A stretch of DNA of 64,000 nt, from positions 485,568-549,567 of the forward strand of contig NZ_JAPPVJ010000003.1 in NCBI RefSeq assembly GCF_026711005.1, given 5' to 3'. The DNA is from Sphingobacterium sp. UT-1RO-CII-1 (GTDB lineage Bacteria; Bacteroidota; Bacteroidia; Sphingobacteriales; Sphingobacteriaceae). Both the position numbers and the translations under genes were made by a program. Every line of letters starts with the position of its first letter. The first letter of the stretch is position 1. This document shows positions 45,055 to 54,352 of this stretch, piece by piece. The notes beneath the pieces are model-generated. The model saw only the letters and a program-made list of their open reading frames with translations. It did no database searches and had not been told where the DNA came from.

Positions 45055-46341
45055 ATGTCGGATAAAGCAACAATAAATTTAGACGGTTCTTCCTATGAAC
45101 TGCCCGTTGTTATTGGTACTGAAAACGAGAAAGCAATAGACATTTCCAAGCTAAGAGGTCAATCGGGATATATTACATTAGATCCAGGCTTTAAGAACAC
45201 CGGAGCTACCGAAAGTGCAATCACATTTTTAGATGGAGAACAAGGTATTCTTCACTACCGTGGTTACCCAATTGAACAACTAGCAGAAAAGTCAACGTTT
45301 TTAGAAGTAGCATACTTATTAATATATGGAAACCTGCCGAGCAAGGCTGTATTGGAACAATTTCGTGCCGATATAAAAAAACAAATGATGATTCATGAAG
45401 ACATGAAGAACTTCTTTGCCGGCTTTCCTTCCAAATCCCATCCAATGGGACAGTTATCTTGTTTAGTCGGTGCTTTATCAGCATTTTACCCGGAGTCATT
45501 AAACCCAAATGCCACTGACGAGGAAGATAATAAAACAATTATCAATATTTTGGCTAAAATGCCTACTATAGTATCCTGGATACAAAAGAAATCTTTAGGC
45601 CATCCTGTTGTATACCCAAAAAACAACTTAGGCTATATAGACAACTTCTTAAACATGATCTTCGGCGAAGTTAATGAAGAGGTAACTTTTGATCCTGTGG
45701 TTATCAGCGCTATGCATAAACTATTAATTTTGCATGCTGACCACGAACAAAACTGTTCTACATCAACAGTACGCATCGTAGGATCCTCAAACGCCAATTT
45801 ATACGCATCAATTTCAGCAGGTATAAATGCGCTGTGGGGCCCTCTTCATGGAGGTGCAAACCAAGCAGTAATAGAAATGCTTGAAGAAATTAAAAACGGT
45901 GGTGGCGATATTGAAAAATACCTAGCCAAGGCAAAAGATAAAAATGATCCGTTCCGCTTAATGGGCTTCGGACACCGCGTATACAAAAACTTCGACCCAC
46001 GTGCTAAAATCATCAAAAAAGCATGCGATGATATTTTAGAACAATTAGGTGTTAATGACCCCGTATTGGATATTGCTAAAAAGCTGGAAGCAGCTGCCTT
46101 AAATGATCCATATTTTGTGGACAGAAAATTATATCCAAACGTCGATTTTTATTCTGGCATTATCTATAGAGCTTTAGGCTTCGAATCTGATATGTTCACT
46201 GTACTATTCGCTCTTGGCCGTTTGCCGGGCTGGATAGCTCAATGGAAAGAAATGCGTGATAATAAAGAACCTATCGGACGTCCGCGTCAAGTATATATCG
46301 GAGAAACACTCCGTGATTATACAGACTTGAGTACACGTTAA
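45055..46341 (+). CDS. gltA: Citrate synthase
   Basis: The 428-residue enzyme condenses acetyl-CoA and oxaloacetate, the entry to the TCA cycle. Catalytic motifs are present: WGPLHGGANQAV (His), GFGHRVYKNFDPRA (His) and VDFYSGI (Asp). Length and N-terminal beta-domain match the NADH-sensitive type II class; allosteric behaviour cannot be read from sequence. It has its own promoter and terminator and lies directly before the complex I cluster. Confidence 0.97.
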   Translation: MSDKATINLDGSSYELPVVIGTENEKAIDISKLRGQSGYITLDPGFKNTGATESAITFLDGEQGILHYRGYPIEQLAEKSTFLEVAYLLIYGNLPSKAVLEQFRADIKKQMMIHEDMKNFFAGFPSKSHPMGQLSCLVGALSAFYPESLNPNATDEEDNKTIINILAKMPTIVSWIQKKSLGHPVVYPKNNLGYIDNFLNMIFGEVNEEVTFDPVVISAMHKLLILHADHEQNCSTSTVRIVGSSNANLYASISAGINALWGPLHGGANQAVIEMLEEIKNGGGDIEKYLAKAKDKNDPFRLMGFGHRVYKNFDPRAKIIKKACDDILEQLGVNDPVLDIAKKLEAAALNDPYFVDRKLYPNVDFYSGIIYRALGFESDMFTVLFALGRLPGWIAQWKEMRDNKEPIGRPRQVYIGETLRDYTDLSTR

Positions 46342-46362
46342 AAATAATAAATTTAAATACGG

Positions 46363-46393
46363 AGCCCGATCATAAATTGATCGGGCTTTTTTT
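46363..46393 (+). terminator. Terminator of gltA
   Basis: A perfect 10-bp stem (AGCCCGATCA 46363-46372 with TGATCGGGCT 46378-46387) followed by a run of seven T. Confidence 0.92.
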
Positions 46394-46497
46394 ATAGCTA
46401 AAACCATCATGTAGAAGGCCTTCAATCAGCTATCAAATTAATATCTACTAGTTTAGTATATTTTATTAAAAAACTTAGGCTTTCCATCGGTTTTACT

Positions 46498-46505
46498 TAT
46501 ATTTG
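46498..46505 (+). promoter_or_regulatory. Predicted -7 element of the nuoH-N operon
   Basis: TATATTTG, an exact TAnnTTTG match, 106 bases before the nuoH start. The roughly 100-base leader shows no hairpin that I recognise. Confidence 0.55.
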
Positions 46506-46611
46506 CAACTAATTAAGAATTATTCTAAAAAACCTTTCTTTGTTGAATTTTATCAAACGATAGAAAGTAATACTTGTTAATTAATAACACAAACGCACAG
46601 CAAAAATAAGT

Positions 46612-47685
46612 TTGGCCGAACTAATTATTCATATCATTACACCTGTTGCAATATTTATTTTTATTGCATGCTTTACGCTATTTGCTGTATATGCTGAACG
46701 CAAAATTGCCGGCTTTGTACAAGACAGACTTGGGCCAATGGAAACCGGGAAATACGGCTTGACACAAACCATTGCTGATATTCTTAAGTTGCTCCAAAAA
46801 GAGTTTATTACTCCAAGCAAAGCCGATAGCATTCTTTTCGCTGCAGCTCCAATCGTTATATTTGTTGCTGTATTTATAGGCTTTAGCGTTGTCCCTTGGG
46901 CTCCTGATTTTGTTCCGGCTCACTTACATACCGGAATATTCTTTCTAATGGCTGTTGTTTCAATAGACGCAATCGGCATTCTCATGGCGGGCTGGGGCTC
47001 CAATAATAAATACTCCTTACTTGGCGCTATACGTGCTATCGCTCAGATGGTATCTTACGAAATACCGGTTGGGCTTTCGCTCATTGCAGCTGTCATGATT
47101 ACACAAACGCTTAATCTAAATGATATAGCCTATCTGCAGGGAGTCAAGAGCCCCGAACAAATTTACTTCATGGGCTTCTGGAATGTTACGGACATAGGAG
47201 GTATATTTGCCTGGCACGTTTTCCAAGCCCCTCATCTCCTCGTGGTTTACATCATTTTTTTTATAGCCTCACTTGCTGAATGCAATCGGGCGCCTTTTGA
47301 TATACCGGAGGCAGAATCAGAATTAATAGGTGGATTTCATACCGAATATGGGGGTATCAGGTTTGCTTTTCTATTTCTAGCCGAATATGCGATGATGTTC
47401 CTAGTTGCTATATTAGGCACCGTTATTTTTCTTGGAGCATGGAACACTCCATTACCAAACATAGGTGTATTGCGATTTGCTGACTGGACAACAGGACTGG
47501 GCTGGGGCTTATTTTGGACAGTTTCTAAATCTCTATTTATAGTGGGTATCCAAATGTGGATACGCTGGACTCTTCCACGGTTTAGAGCGGACCAACTAAT
47601 GACTTTATGTTGGAAAATATTAATTCCTCTATCTTTCCTATGCCTGGCGATATCAGGTTTGTGGAGAATAATGGTTATGATTTAA
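46612..47685 (+). CDS. nuoH: NADH-quinone oxidoreductase subunit H
   Basis: The 357-residue protein has eight membrane helices and the NuoH signatures GFVQDRLGPMETGKYGLTQ (quinone-site region, about 33-51), FDIPEAESELIGGFHTEYGG and RADQLMTLCWK. It links the peripheral and membrane arms of complex I. Translation seems to start at TTG 46612; no ATG upstream gives a better N-terminus. It is the first gene of the cluster; nuoA-G are not in this window upstream, where gltA stands instead. Confidence 0.95.
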   Translation: MAELIIHIITPVAIFIFIACFTLFAVYAERKIAGFVQDRLGPMETGKYGLTQTIADILKLLQKEFITPSKADSILFAAAPIVIFVAVFIGFSVVPWAPDFVPAHLHTGIFFLMAVVSIDAIGILMAGWGSNNKYSLLGAIRAIAQMVSYEIPVGLSLIAAVMITQTLNLNDIAYLQGVKSPEQIYFMGFWNVTDIGGIFAWHVFQAPHLLVVYIIFFIASLAECNRAPFDIPEAESELIGGFHTEYGGIRFAFLFLAEYAMMFLVAILGTVIFLGAWNTPLPNIGVLRFADWTTGLGWGLFWTVSKSLFIVGIQMWIRWTLPRFRADQLMTLCWKILIPLSFLCLAISGLWRIMVMI

Positions 47686-47686
47686 A

Positions 47687-48250
47687 GTGGTACTAAAAAC
47701 AACAATAAAAGGATTTTCAACAGCTGTAAAAGGATTACTTTTAACAGTGAAACATTTATTTGGTGCGCGACGCTCCCGACAGGCTTATAACATTCAGGAT
47801 AAAAACTACTTCGACCTTCAAGAAGGAATAACAACCGTGCAGTATCCTAAACAAAAAATGCCAATACCAGAAGTAGCCCGCTACCAATTGGAGGTAGATA
47901 TCGACGATTGCATCGTATGTGACCTCTGTGCGAAAGCCTGCCCTGTGGACTGTATAGATATTCAAGCAATCAGGTCGTCAGAAGCTATCGGACACACATC
48001 AGATGGCAGTGTTAAAAGGTTATACGCAGCAAAGTTTGATATAGACATGGCTAAATGCATGTACTGCGGGCTCTGTACGGTTGTGTGTCCAACAGAGTGT
48101 ATTACGATGTCTGATAAATATGATCGCAGCAGCCAAAAATTAACAGACCTGATTTATGGGTTTTCTGAAATGTCTGATGCTGAAATTGAGCAACGCAAGC
48201 AAGAATGGAGTATTTTTCAAGCAGAAAAGGAGGCTGCAAAAAATAAATAA
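47687..48250 (+). CDS. nuoI: NADH-quinone oxidoreductase subunit I (2x 4Fe-4S)
   Basis: The 187-residue protein carries two ferredoxin-type cluster motifs, CIVCDLCAKACPVDC and CMYCGLCTVVCPTEC, holding N6a and N6b of complex I. It starts at GTG, one base after the nuoH stop. The N-terminal 35 residues form an amphipathic segment (TVKHLFGARRSR) that lies on the membrane. It is the only peripheral-arm subunit in the cluster. Confidence 0.95.
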   Translation: MVLKTTIKGFSTAVKGLLLTVKHLFGARRSRQAYNIQDKNYFDLQEGITTVQYPKQKMPIPEVARYQLEVDIDDCIVCDLCAKACPVDCIDIQAIRSSEAIGHTSDGSVKRLYAAKFDIDMAKCMYCGLCTVVCPTECITMSDKYDRSSQKLTDLIYGFSEMSDAEIEQRKQEWSIFQAEKEAAKNK

Positions 48251-48255
48251 ACGTT

Positions 48256-48798
48256 ATGGAAATATTTATTTTTTATCTTTTTTCCTTTCTAGCTATTACT
48301 GCCAGTCTTTTAGCCGTCAGTATAAAAAATACAGCACGAGCACTCTTTCTTCTATTTGTTGTGCTTTTTTCTATGGCAGGCCTTTATCTATTTGCTTTAG
48401 CCGATTTTATTGCAATTACACAAATACTGGTCTATGTAGGTGGCGTACTGATATTATTGCTATTCGCTTTTATGCTATCCAATAAAGAGCTTTTAGAAGA
48501 CTTACAAGATACCTCCAAACACTTTATCTCACTACCCAATTGGCAGGCCGTCTTACTCGCATTAGCTTTCTTAAGCGTACTCATTGTTTCTTTTACCATG
48601 TGGTCTCGCGCAGTACCTGATTGGATAGATGAAGCACAAAGCAAAGGCAATATTATTCTACCGACAGACAATAATATTAAAGCTTTAGGCTTTAAATTTA
48701 TGACCCAATACATCCTGCCTTTTGAAGTAATTTCTGTATTCTTAATGATGACCTTAATCGGCGCCGCCCACCTTTCCAGAAAGGAGAGCACCCCATGA
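48256..48798 (+). CDS. nuoJ: NADH-quinone oxidoreductase subunit J
   Basis: The 180-residue protein has five membrane helices with the conserved ALADFIAITQILVYVGGVLI in helix 3, typical of NuoJ. It starts 5 bases after nuoI, and its TGA overlaps the nuoK start (ATGA). Confidence 0.93.
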   Translation: MEIFIFYLFSFLAITASLLAVSIKNTARALFLLFVVLFSMAGLYLFALADFIAITQILVYVGGVLILLLFAFMLSNKELLEDLQDTSKHFISLPNWQAVLLALAFLSVLIVSFTMWSRAVPDWIDEAQSKGNIILPTDNNIKALGFKFMTQYILPFEVISVFLMMTLIGAAHLSRKESTP

Positions 48799-49100
48799 TA
48801 AGTTTGACGCACTTTTTAATAGTGGGTGCCTGTATTTTCAGCATAGGTCTATATGCCGTTCTTGCAAAACGCAATGCTATTATGATATTAGTAGGTATTG
48901 AACTTATGATCAATGCAGCAATTCTTAATTTCGTCGCTTTTGGTAAATACGATAAAGCAAATTATGGCGGACAGGTTTTTGCTTTATTCGCCATCGTACT
49001 TGCTACTGCAGCGGTTGCTGTCGGGCTAGCTATCATCGTAAATGTTTACAGACATTTTAAAACGATAAACCCAAAAAAAATAAATGAATTAAAAGACTAA
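48795..49100 (+). CDS. nuoK: NADH-quinone oxidoreductase subunit K
   Basis: The 101-residue protein has three helices, with the two conserved membrane glutamates in VGIELMINAAILNF and in the preceding helix region. NuoK is part of the proton path between NuoH and the antiporter-like subunits. Its start overlaps the nuoJ stop by 4 bases and it ends one base before nuoL. Confidence 0.94.
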   Translation: MISLTHFLIVGACIFSIGLYAVLAKRNAIMILVGIELMINAAILNFVAFGKYDKANYGGQVFALFAIVLATAAVAVGLAIIVNVYRHFKTINPKKINELKD

Positions 49101-51221
49101 ATGGATACGCTATTCAACATATCGCCCATTTATGCAAGTCTCGCCGTCATACTTCTGCCGTTTATTTCAGCAGTCGTACAGGCATTGCTCGGCAGGAAAA
49201 ACAACACTGGAAACTTTGCACTACTCGCAATTGTTGCCAGTACCGTCATAAGTCTCTTATACGTTTTCATACCTATTTGGAATACCGGGCCAATAGCCCA
49301 GAAGGCACCATGGTTTATCATCGGAGAATCAACCTTTTACGTAGGTATGCTCCTGAATAACCTTACGGTCATTATGCAATTTCTAGTATGTATCATAGCC
49401 CTACCTGTACATATTTATTCTAGAATATATATGAAAGGCGACCCAGGACTACATCGCTACTGGATGTACCTTAGCTTTTTTTGTTCTGCCATGTTAGGCT
49501 TGACTGTATCCGCCAATCTACTACAAATGTATATTTTTTGGGAGCTCGTCGGTTTTGCTTCATTCCTACTCATAGGTTTTTGGTTCCATAAGACTTCTGC
49601 AGCAAAAGCCAGTAAAAAAGCTTTTATTATAAATAGAATTGGCGACTTAGGCTTTCTCATCGGCATTGCCCTGCTTTATTCACATGTAGGCACCCTCGAT
49701 ATCGTGGAGTTATTTGGCTCCGATGGAGTATTCTCCAACGGGACTATTCTGCACTCAACCGGAAAAGTGTCAGCACAGGACAACACATGGATAACACTAG
49801 CAGGCTTAGGTTTTTTCTTAGCTGCAATGGCTAAATCTGCTCAATTTCCATTACATGTATGGCTGCCGGATGCTATGGAGGGTCCCACTTCTGTATCATC
49901 GCTAATACACGCAGCTACAATGGTTGCAGCCGGAGTTTTCTTATTGAGTACCATTTTCCCTTTATTTACCGATAGTGTTTTACTGATAATCACATGCATA
50001 GGTACACTGACCGCAGTAACTGCAGCAATATTTGCATTAGCCCAATACGATATAAAAAAGATACTTGCCTTTTCCACTGTTTCACAATTAGGCTTCATGG
50101 TGGTAGGTGTCGGCATAGGTGCTTCGGATACAGCTATGTTTCATTTAATAACACATGCTTTTTTTAAGTGCCTTCTATTTCTTTGTGCTGGTGCGGTTAT
50201 TCATGCATTGACAGACTTTCAGAAACAGGCACAACTGGATTTTGATTCGCAAGATCTACGTAATATGGGGGGCCTCCGCAGCTTTATGCCAAAGACTTTT
50301 TTACTCATGACCATAGCATCATTAGCATTAATCGGTATCCCATTTAGCTCTGGTTATTTATCCAAAGAAAGTATTATTATTACCGCTTTCGAGTGGGGGC
50401 AACACAAAGGCTCTTTATATCTTATTATCCCTATAATTCTAGTTATTGTCAGTATAATGACTGCTTTTTACATTGCCCGCCTACTGTTCAAAACATATTT
50501 TGGAAGATTCCATTTCACCCAACTCATAGACAAGGGCAAAGCACAGATTAAAGAAGCGCACCATATAATGCTATATCCTATGTTTTTTTTAGCTATCGGA
50601 AGCCTTTTTCCACTCTATAGTTATAATCCTATAGATTATAATGCTTCTTGGCTACTCATCGGTTTGCACAAGGCGCACAATTACCCTGAAATTGGCATTT
50701 TGCATATACTTATCCCTTTAATACTTCTAGTTGGTTCATTTTTAAGTGGGCTACTCGCTTGGCAGTGGTATGTAAAAAACAAATATCCTTTATCAGGTAA
50801 AAGCTCTTCTATAGAATGGGCAGCTAATCAAGGATATTTAAATGAATTTCACAAGCAGGTATGGGTCAATGAAACAAAACATATCAGCCGAATTGTTGCC
50901 AAAATAGAACATAATTTTGCACAAGTCGGTCAACAACTCTTTAGCAAGGCAATACATCCCTTTAGTCAATCCATATACAGCTTTGACAAAAACATTGTGG
51001 ATGGCACGACGAAACTATTAAGTAAAATTACACGCTACATTTCCTTATGTATACATTGGATTGACCATTGTATAGTGGATGGTATTGTAAACTTAATAGC
51101 CAACTTAACCTACTATATCGGGCATTTAGTAAGACAAGTCCAAAATGGACAAATACAAACTTATCTAGGATTTACACTTACTATGGTTGTATTAGGAATT
51201 ATTTATTTGTTAATAAAATAG
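49101..51221 (+). CDS. nuoL: NADH-quinone oxidoreductase subunit L
   Basis: The 706-residue protein is the distal antiporter-like subunit, with the core MEGPTSVSSLIHAATMVAAG and about 14 helices plus the long lateral helix. The C-terminal 80 residues hold two similar segments (DKNIVDG at about 629-635 and DHCIVDG at about 655-661, 26 residues apart) before the final anchor helix. The start follows the nuoK stop directly. Pumps protons as part of complex I. Confidence 0.96.
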   Translation: MDTLFNISPIYASLAVILLPFISAVVQALLGRKNNTGNFALLAIVASTVISLLYVFIPIWNTGPIAQKAPWFIIGESTFYVGMLLNNLTVIMQFLVCIIALPVHIYSRIYMKGDPGLHRYWMYLSFFCSAMLGLTVSANLLQMYIFWELVGFASFLLIGFWFHKTSAAKASKKAFIINRIGDLGFLIGIALLYSHVGTLDIVELFGSDGVFSNGTILHSTGKVSAQDNTWITLAGLGFFLAAMAKSAQFPLHVWLPDAMEGPTSVSSLIHAATMVAAGVFLLSTIFPLFTDSVLLIITCIGTLTAVTAAIFALAQYDIKKILAFSTVSQLGFMVVGVGIGASDTAMFHLITHAFFKCLLFLCAGAVIHALTDFQKQAQLDFDSQDLRNMGGLRSFMPKTFLLMTIASLALIGIPFSSGYLSKESIIITAFEWGQHKGSLYLIIPIILVIVSIMTAFYIARLLFKTYFGRFHFTQLIDKGKAQIKEAHHIMLYPMFFLAIGSLFPLYSYNPIDYNASWLLIGLHKAHNYPEIGILHILIPLILLVGSFLSGLLAWQWYVKNKYPLSGKSSSIEWAANQGYLNEFHKQVWVNETKHISRIVAKIEHNFAQVGQQLFSKAIHPFSQSIYSFDKNIVDGTTKLLSKITRYISLCIHWIDHCIVDGIVNLIANLTYYIGHLVRQVQNGQIQTYLGFTLTMVVLGIIYLLIK

Positions 51222-51223
51222 AA

Positions 51224-52828
51224 ATGGGCATATTATCTATATTGATATTTCTACCCCTAGTTGCCAGCTTACTGATTATGGCACTACCGGCTTCAAATAA
51301 GGCTGCATACAAATATATTGCCTTAATTATCACATTTATTCAACTCTGCCTTTCGCTTTATTTATATCAGCATTTCGATCCTGAAATGGCAGGTATCAAT
51401 CAAGTGCAGAACTTTCAATATGTTGATCAGCTGCCCTGGATCCGATTAAATTTAGGGGCAATAGGAAAACTTGAAATTGATTATTTTGTTGGTGTTGACG
51501 GTGTTTCTCTTCCTTTAATCGTACTCAGCGCCTTAGTCATGCTTATGGGCATAGGTGCTTCGTGGAACATACAGAAAAGCCAAAAAGGATATTTTGCCCT
51601 ACTCATGCTCCTAAACACAGCTGTTATCGGTATTTTCGCTGCGCTCGATTTCTTCTTATTCTATGTATTTTACGAAGTAATGTTATTGCCCCTGTATTTC
51701 CTTATCGGAATTTGGGGAGGCGAACGCAGAGAATATGCAGCAATTAAGTTTTTCATCTATACCCTTCTCGGGTCCGTACTGATGCTACTGATCATTGTTG
51801 GTCTTTATTTTTCAGTAATTAACCCCGAAACAGGAGCACATACTTTCAATATGCTGCATATGATGAATCCGGCAAATTATGTAGATGGATCGTTTTTCGC
51901 CTACCTTACCAATGAGCACAGCGTATTTGGCATACCTGCACGCATGGTCGGTTTTATCGTTTTATTTTTTGCTTTTGCCATCAAGGTTCCTGTTGTTCCG
52001 GTTCATACTTGGCTACCCGATGCTCACGTAGAAGCCCCTACCCCGGTATCCATTATTTTGGCAGGTATACTCCTAAAAGTAGGGGGATATGGAATCATTC
52101 GGGTATGTTATAGCATTTTCCCGGACATGGCAGCCTCCACCAATTGGTGGCTAGCGCTTATAGGTTTAATATCTATAATTTACGGGGCCTTAAACGCACT
52201 CGCCCAAAAAGATCTGAAAAGACTCATCGCCTACTCTTCTGTTTCCCATATGGGCTTTGTTCTTCTGGGCATCGCCTCACTAACTGCCGAAGGAATTTCT
52301 GGCGCAATCTTTCAAATGGTTTCGCACGGTTTTCTAAGTGCATCCTTATTCTTTTTAGTTGGTGTACTGTATGACCGAGTACAAGACCGTTACATTGAAC
52401 ACTTTAGTGGTCTGGCTAGTATTATGCCCAAATATACAGCCTACATTGCTATCGCCTTTTTTGCTTCATTAGGCCTCCCGGGTTTTTCGGCCTTTATAGG
52501 CGAAGCATTTGTAATTATTGGAGCTTTCAATGCAGACACTCTTCAAACAGGAGTGCCTCGCTGGATGGCGATTGGCGGTTCTATTGGTATATTACTTAGC
52601 GCGATCTATTTTTTATGGACTTTGCAACGTATGTTTTTTGGAACAACAGAAGTACATGGGGGGGATAAATGGTTGACTCAACTTCGTGACTTAGACAAAA
52701 GAGAACAGTTTATATTGTTCCCCACACTTCTTCTGGCCATTATACTTGGTATTATGCCATCGCTCGTATTTAACAACTTAAATGCATCGGTACTACAACT
52801 CTTATCCCTCATCAAACCTTATCTCTAA
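51224..52828 (+). CDS. nuoM: NADH-quinone oxidoreductase subunit M
   Basis: The 534-residue protein has the NuoM core PVHTWLPDAHVEAPTPVSIILAG with its conserved lysines and glutamates and about 14 helices. I start it at ATG 51224 (MGILSILIFLPL), two bases after the nuoL stop; the open frame extends to 51068, but that part lies inside nuoL and gives no membrane helix. An insertion after helix 6 (about residue 210-230) is polar and lacks motifs. Confidence 0.95.
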   Translation: MGILSILIFLPLVASLLIMALPASNKAAYKYIALIITFIQLCLSLYLYQHFDPEMAGINQVQNFQYVDQLPWIRLNLGAIGKLEIDYFVGVDGVSLPLIVLSALVMLMGIGASWNIQKSQKGYFALLMLLNTAVIGIFAALDFFLFYVFYEVMLLPLYFLIGIWGGERREYAAIKFFIYTLLGSVLMLLIIVGLYFSVINPETGAHTFNMLHMMNPANYVDGSFFAYLTNEHSVFGIPARMVGFIVLFFAFAIKVPVVPVHTWLPDAHVEAPTPVSIILAGILLKVGGYGIIRVCYSIFPDMAASTNWWLALIGLISIIYGALNALAQKDLKRLIAYSSVSHMGFVLLGIASLTAEGISGAIFQMVSHGFLSASLFFLVGVLYDRVQDRYIEHFSGLASIMPKYTAYIAIAFFASLGLPGFSAFIGEAFVIIGAFNADTLQTGVPRWMAIGGSIGILLSAIYFLWTLQRMFFGTTEVHGGDKWLTQLRDLDKREQFILFPTLLLAIILGIMPSLVFNNLNASVLQLLSLIKPYL

Positions 52829-52841
52829 AGTATAAAACAAA

Positions 52842-54305
52842 GTGAATAGCAACATTACAGAAATTATAGATCACGTCGTAACTTCAATAACTTTCTTCAG
52901 GCCTGAAGTCTGCTTAATTATTACTTTCATCATCTGTATTTTTGCATCGCTTTTCGTTCGGAAGAAGCAAAGCTTCTCTGCTTTCATTATCACTATAGTA
53001 GGTTTTTTATTTTCTTCAGTTTTCCTGATTCAACAACTTGCCAACACAGGCACGGGCTTCTTTAACATGATACATATCGATAACTTAGCAATTTACAGCC
53101 GCTTAGTTATCGCTATAGGCGCAATTATAACGGCTATTTTCATACAACAAAGACAGCCACGCAACAATGGCGATGTACATACCGTTTTAATAGCTGCAAC
53201 CATTGGTATGTTTCTACTTACCATGACGACCCATTGGTTAGTTATCTTTATTGGTATAGAAATGGTATCTATAGCTTCATATATCTTGGTGGGCTACTTC
53301 TCTACAGACAAGAAACAATCTGAAGCAGCGATGAAATATGCACTGTTTGGCTCCGTCTGTGCTGCCATCATGTTATATGGCCTTTCACTCATTTACGGCT
53401 TGACAGGGAATCTAGATTTTAGTAGCCTAGACCATATAAAAGGCCTGATGACAGCTCCTGACGCTATCGTCAGTATTGCTACGCTATTTATATTCGTAGG
53501 TTTTGGTTTTAAATTAGGCTTTGTGCCCCTACATATATGGACCCCCGATGTTTATCAGGGAGCTCCTACAGCCATAACAGCCTTTCTCTCCACTCTTCCA
53601 AAAATGGCGGCTTTTATTTTACTGGCCAGACTCTACCAAGCGTGGTCTGATACCTTGTTTTATTTTTCAGAACTTGTCACTTCTTTTATTATTGTCCTTG
53701 CCATTATCACCATGCTGGTAGGAAATTTAGCAGCCCTCAGACAAACTGATGCTAAACGCTTAATGGCCTATTCATCCATAGGCCACACAGGCTTTCTACT
53801 AATGGCCATTTTTGCTTATAAACAGTCGTTTGAATATCTTCTGTTTTATCTTATTGCCTACACAATAATGAATTTCATAGCTTTTATATTTATTGATTAT
53901 ATTGAGAAATATACAAAAAGTTCATCCTTACTTTCATATTCCGGCTTAGGCAAACAGATGCCTCTCCTATTTACGTTGTTTACCTTTGTAGCCATATCTT
54001 TGATAGGACTTCCACCTACCATGGGGTTTGTCGGTAAATTAATGGTTTTCACTTCTGTATTTGACATATACCAGGAATCAAACAACACTTTTGTACTCCT
54101 GATGTTAATTATTGGTGCACTAACCTCTGTAATTTCATTATTTTTCTATTTCCGACTCCCATTATATGCTTTTCTTAAAGAAGGAAAACCTACAGAAATA
54201 CATAATCCGCCGATAGATCTATTAACAATAATAGCTATTTTCCTAACGTTACTTTTGCTTTTGTTGGGTTTATTTCCAAACCTGCTTTTAGACATATTGA
54301 GATAG
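52842..54305 (+). CDS. nuoN: NADH-quinone oxidoreductase subunit N
   Basis: The 487-residue protein shows the antiporter-like core GFKLGFVPLHIWTPDVYQGA and AYSSIGHTGFLLM, typical of NuoN. It starts with GTG at 52842, 13 bases after nuoM, and closes the nuoH-N cluster. It is followed after 47 bases by the glycan-island genes, with a new promoter box between. Confidence 0.95.
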   Translation: MNSNITEIIDHVVTSITFFRPEVCLIITFIICIFASLFVRKKQSFSAFIITIVGFLFSSVFLIQQLANTGTGFFNMIHIDNLAIYSRLVIAIGAIITAIFIQQRQPRNNGDVHTVLIAATIGMFLLTMTTHWLVIFIGIEMVSIASYILVGYFSTDKKQSEAAMKYALFGSVCAAIMLYGLSLIYGLTGNLDFSSLDHIKGLMTAPDAIVSIATLFIFVGFGFKLGFVPLHIWTPDVYQGAPTAITAFLSTLPKMAAFILLARLYQAWSDTLFYFSELVTSFIIVLAIITMLVGNLAALRQTDAKRLMAYSSIGHTGFLLMAIFAYKQSFEYLLFYLIAYTIMNFIAFIFIDYIEKYTKSSSLLSYSGLGKQMPLLFTLFTFVAISLIGLPPTMGFVGKLMVFTSVFDIYQESNNTFVLLMLIIGALTSVISLFFYFRLPLYAFLKEGKPTEIHNPPIDLLTIIAIFLTLLLLLLGLFPNLLLDILR

Positions 54306-54335
54306 CTCTGAATAGGTAATTTGACAATAATATCC

Positions 54336-54343
54336 TATTTTTG
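54336..54343 (+). promoter_or_regulatory. Predicted -7 element at the start of the glycan island
   Basis: TATTTTTG, an exact TAnnTTTG match, ends 9 bases before the ATG at 54353. It would give a transcript with almost no leader. Confidence 0.5.
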
Positions 54344-54352
54344 TATCTATAT

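Noticed and set aside
46506..46611. Riboswitch or leader RNA before nuoH
   Set aside because: The 106-base leader shows no convincing hairpins and no U-run terminator.
51068..51223. Upstream extension of nuoM inside nuoL
   Set aside because: The extension shadows the nuoL coding sequence and has no NuoM-like residues; the ATG at 51224 gives the known N-terminus.
54341..54352. TTG start adding MYLY to the first glycan-island gene
   Set aside because: The codon lies inside a TAnnTTTG promoter box and the family fold begins after the ATG at 54353.
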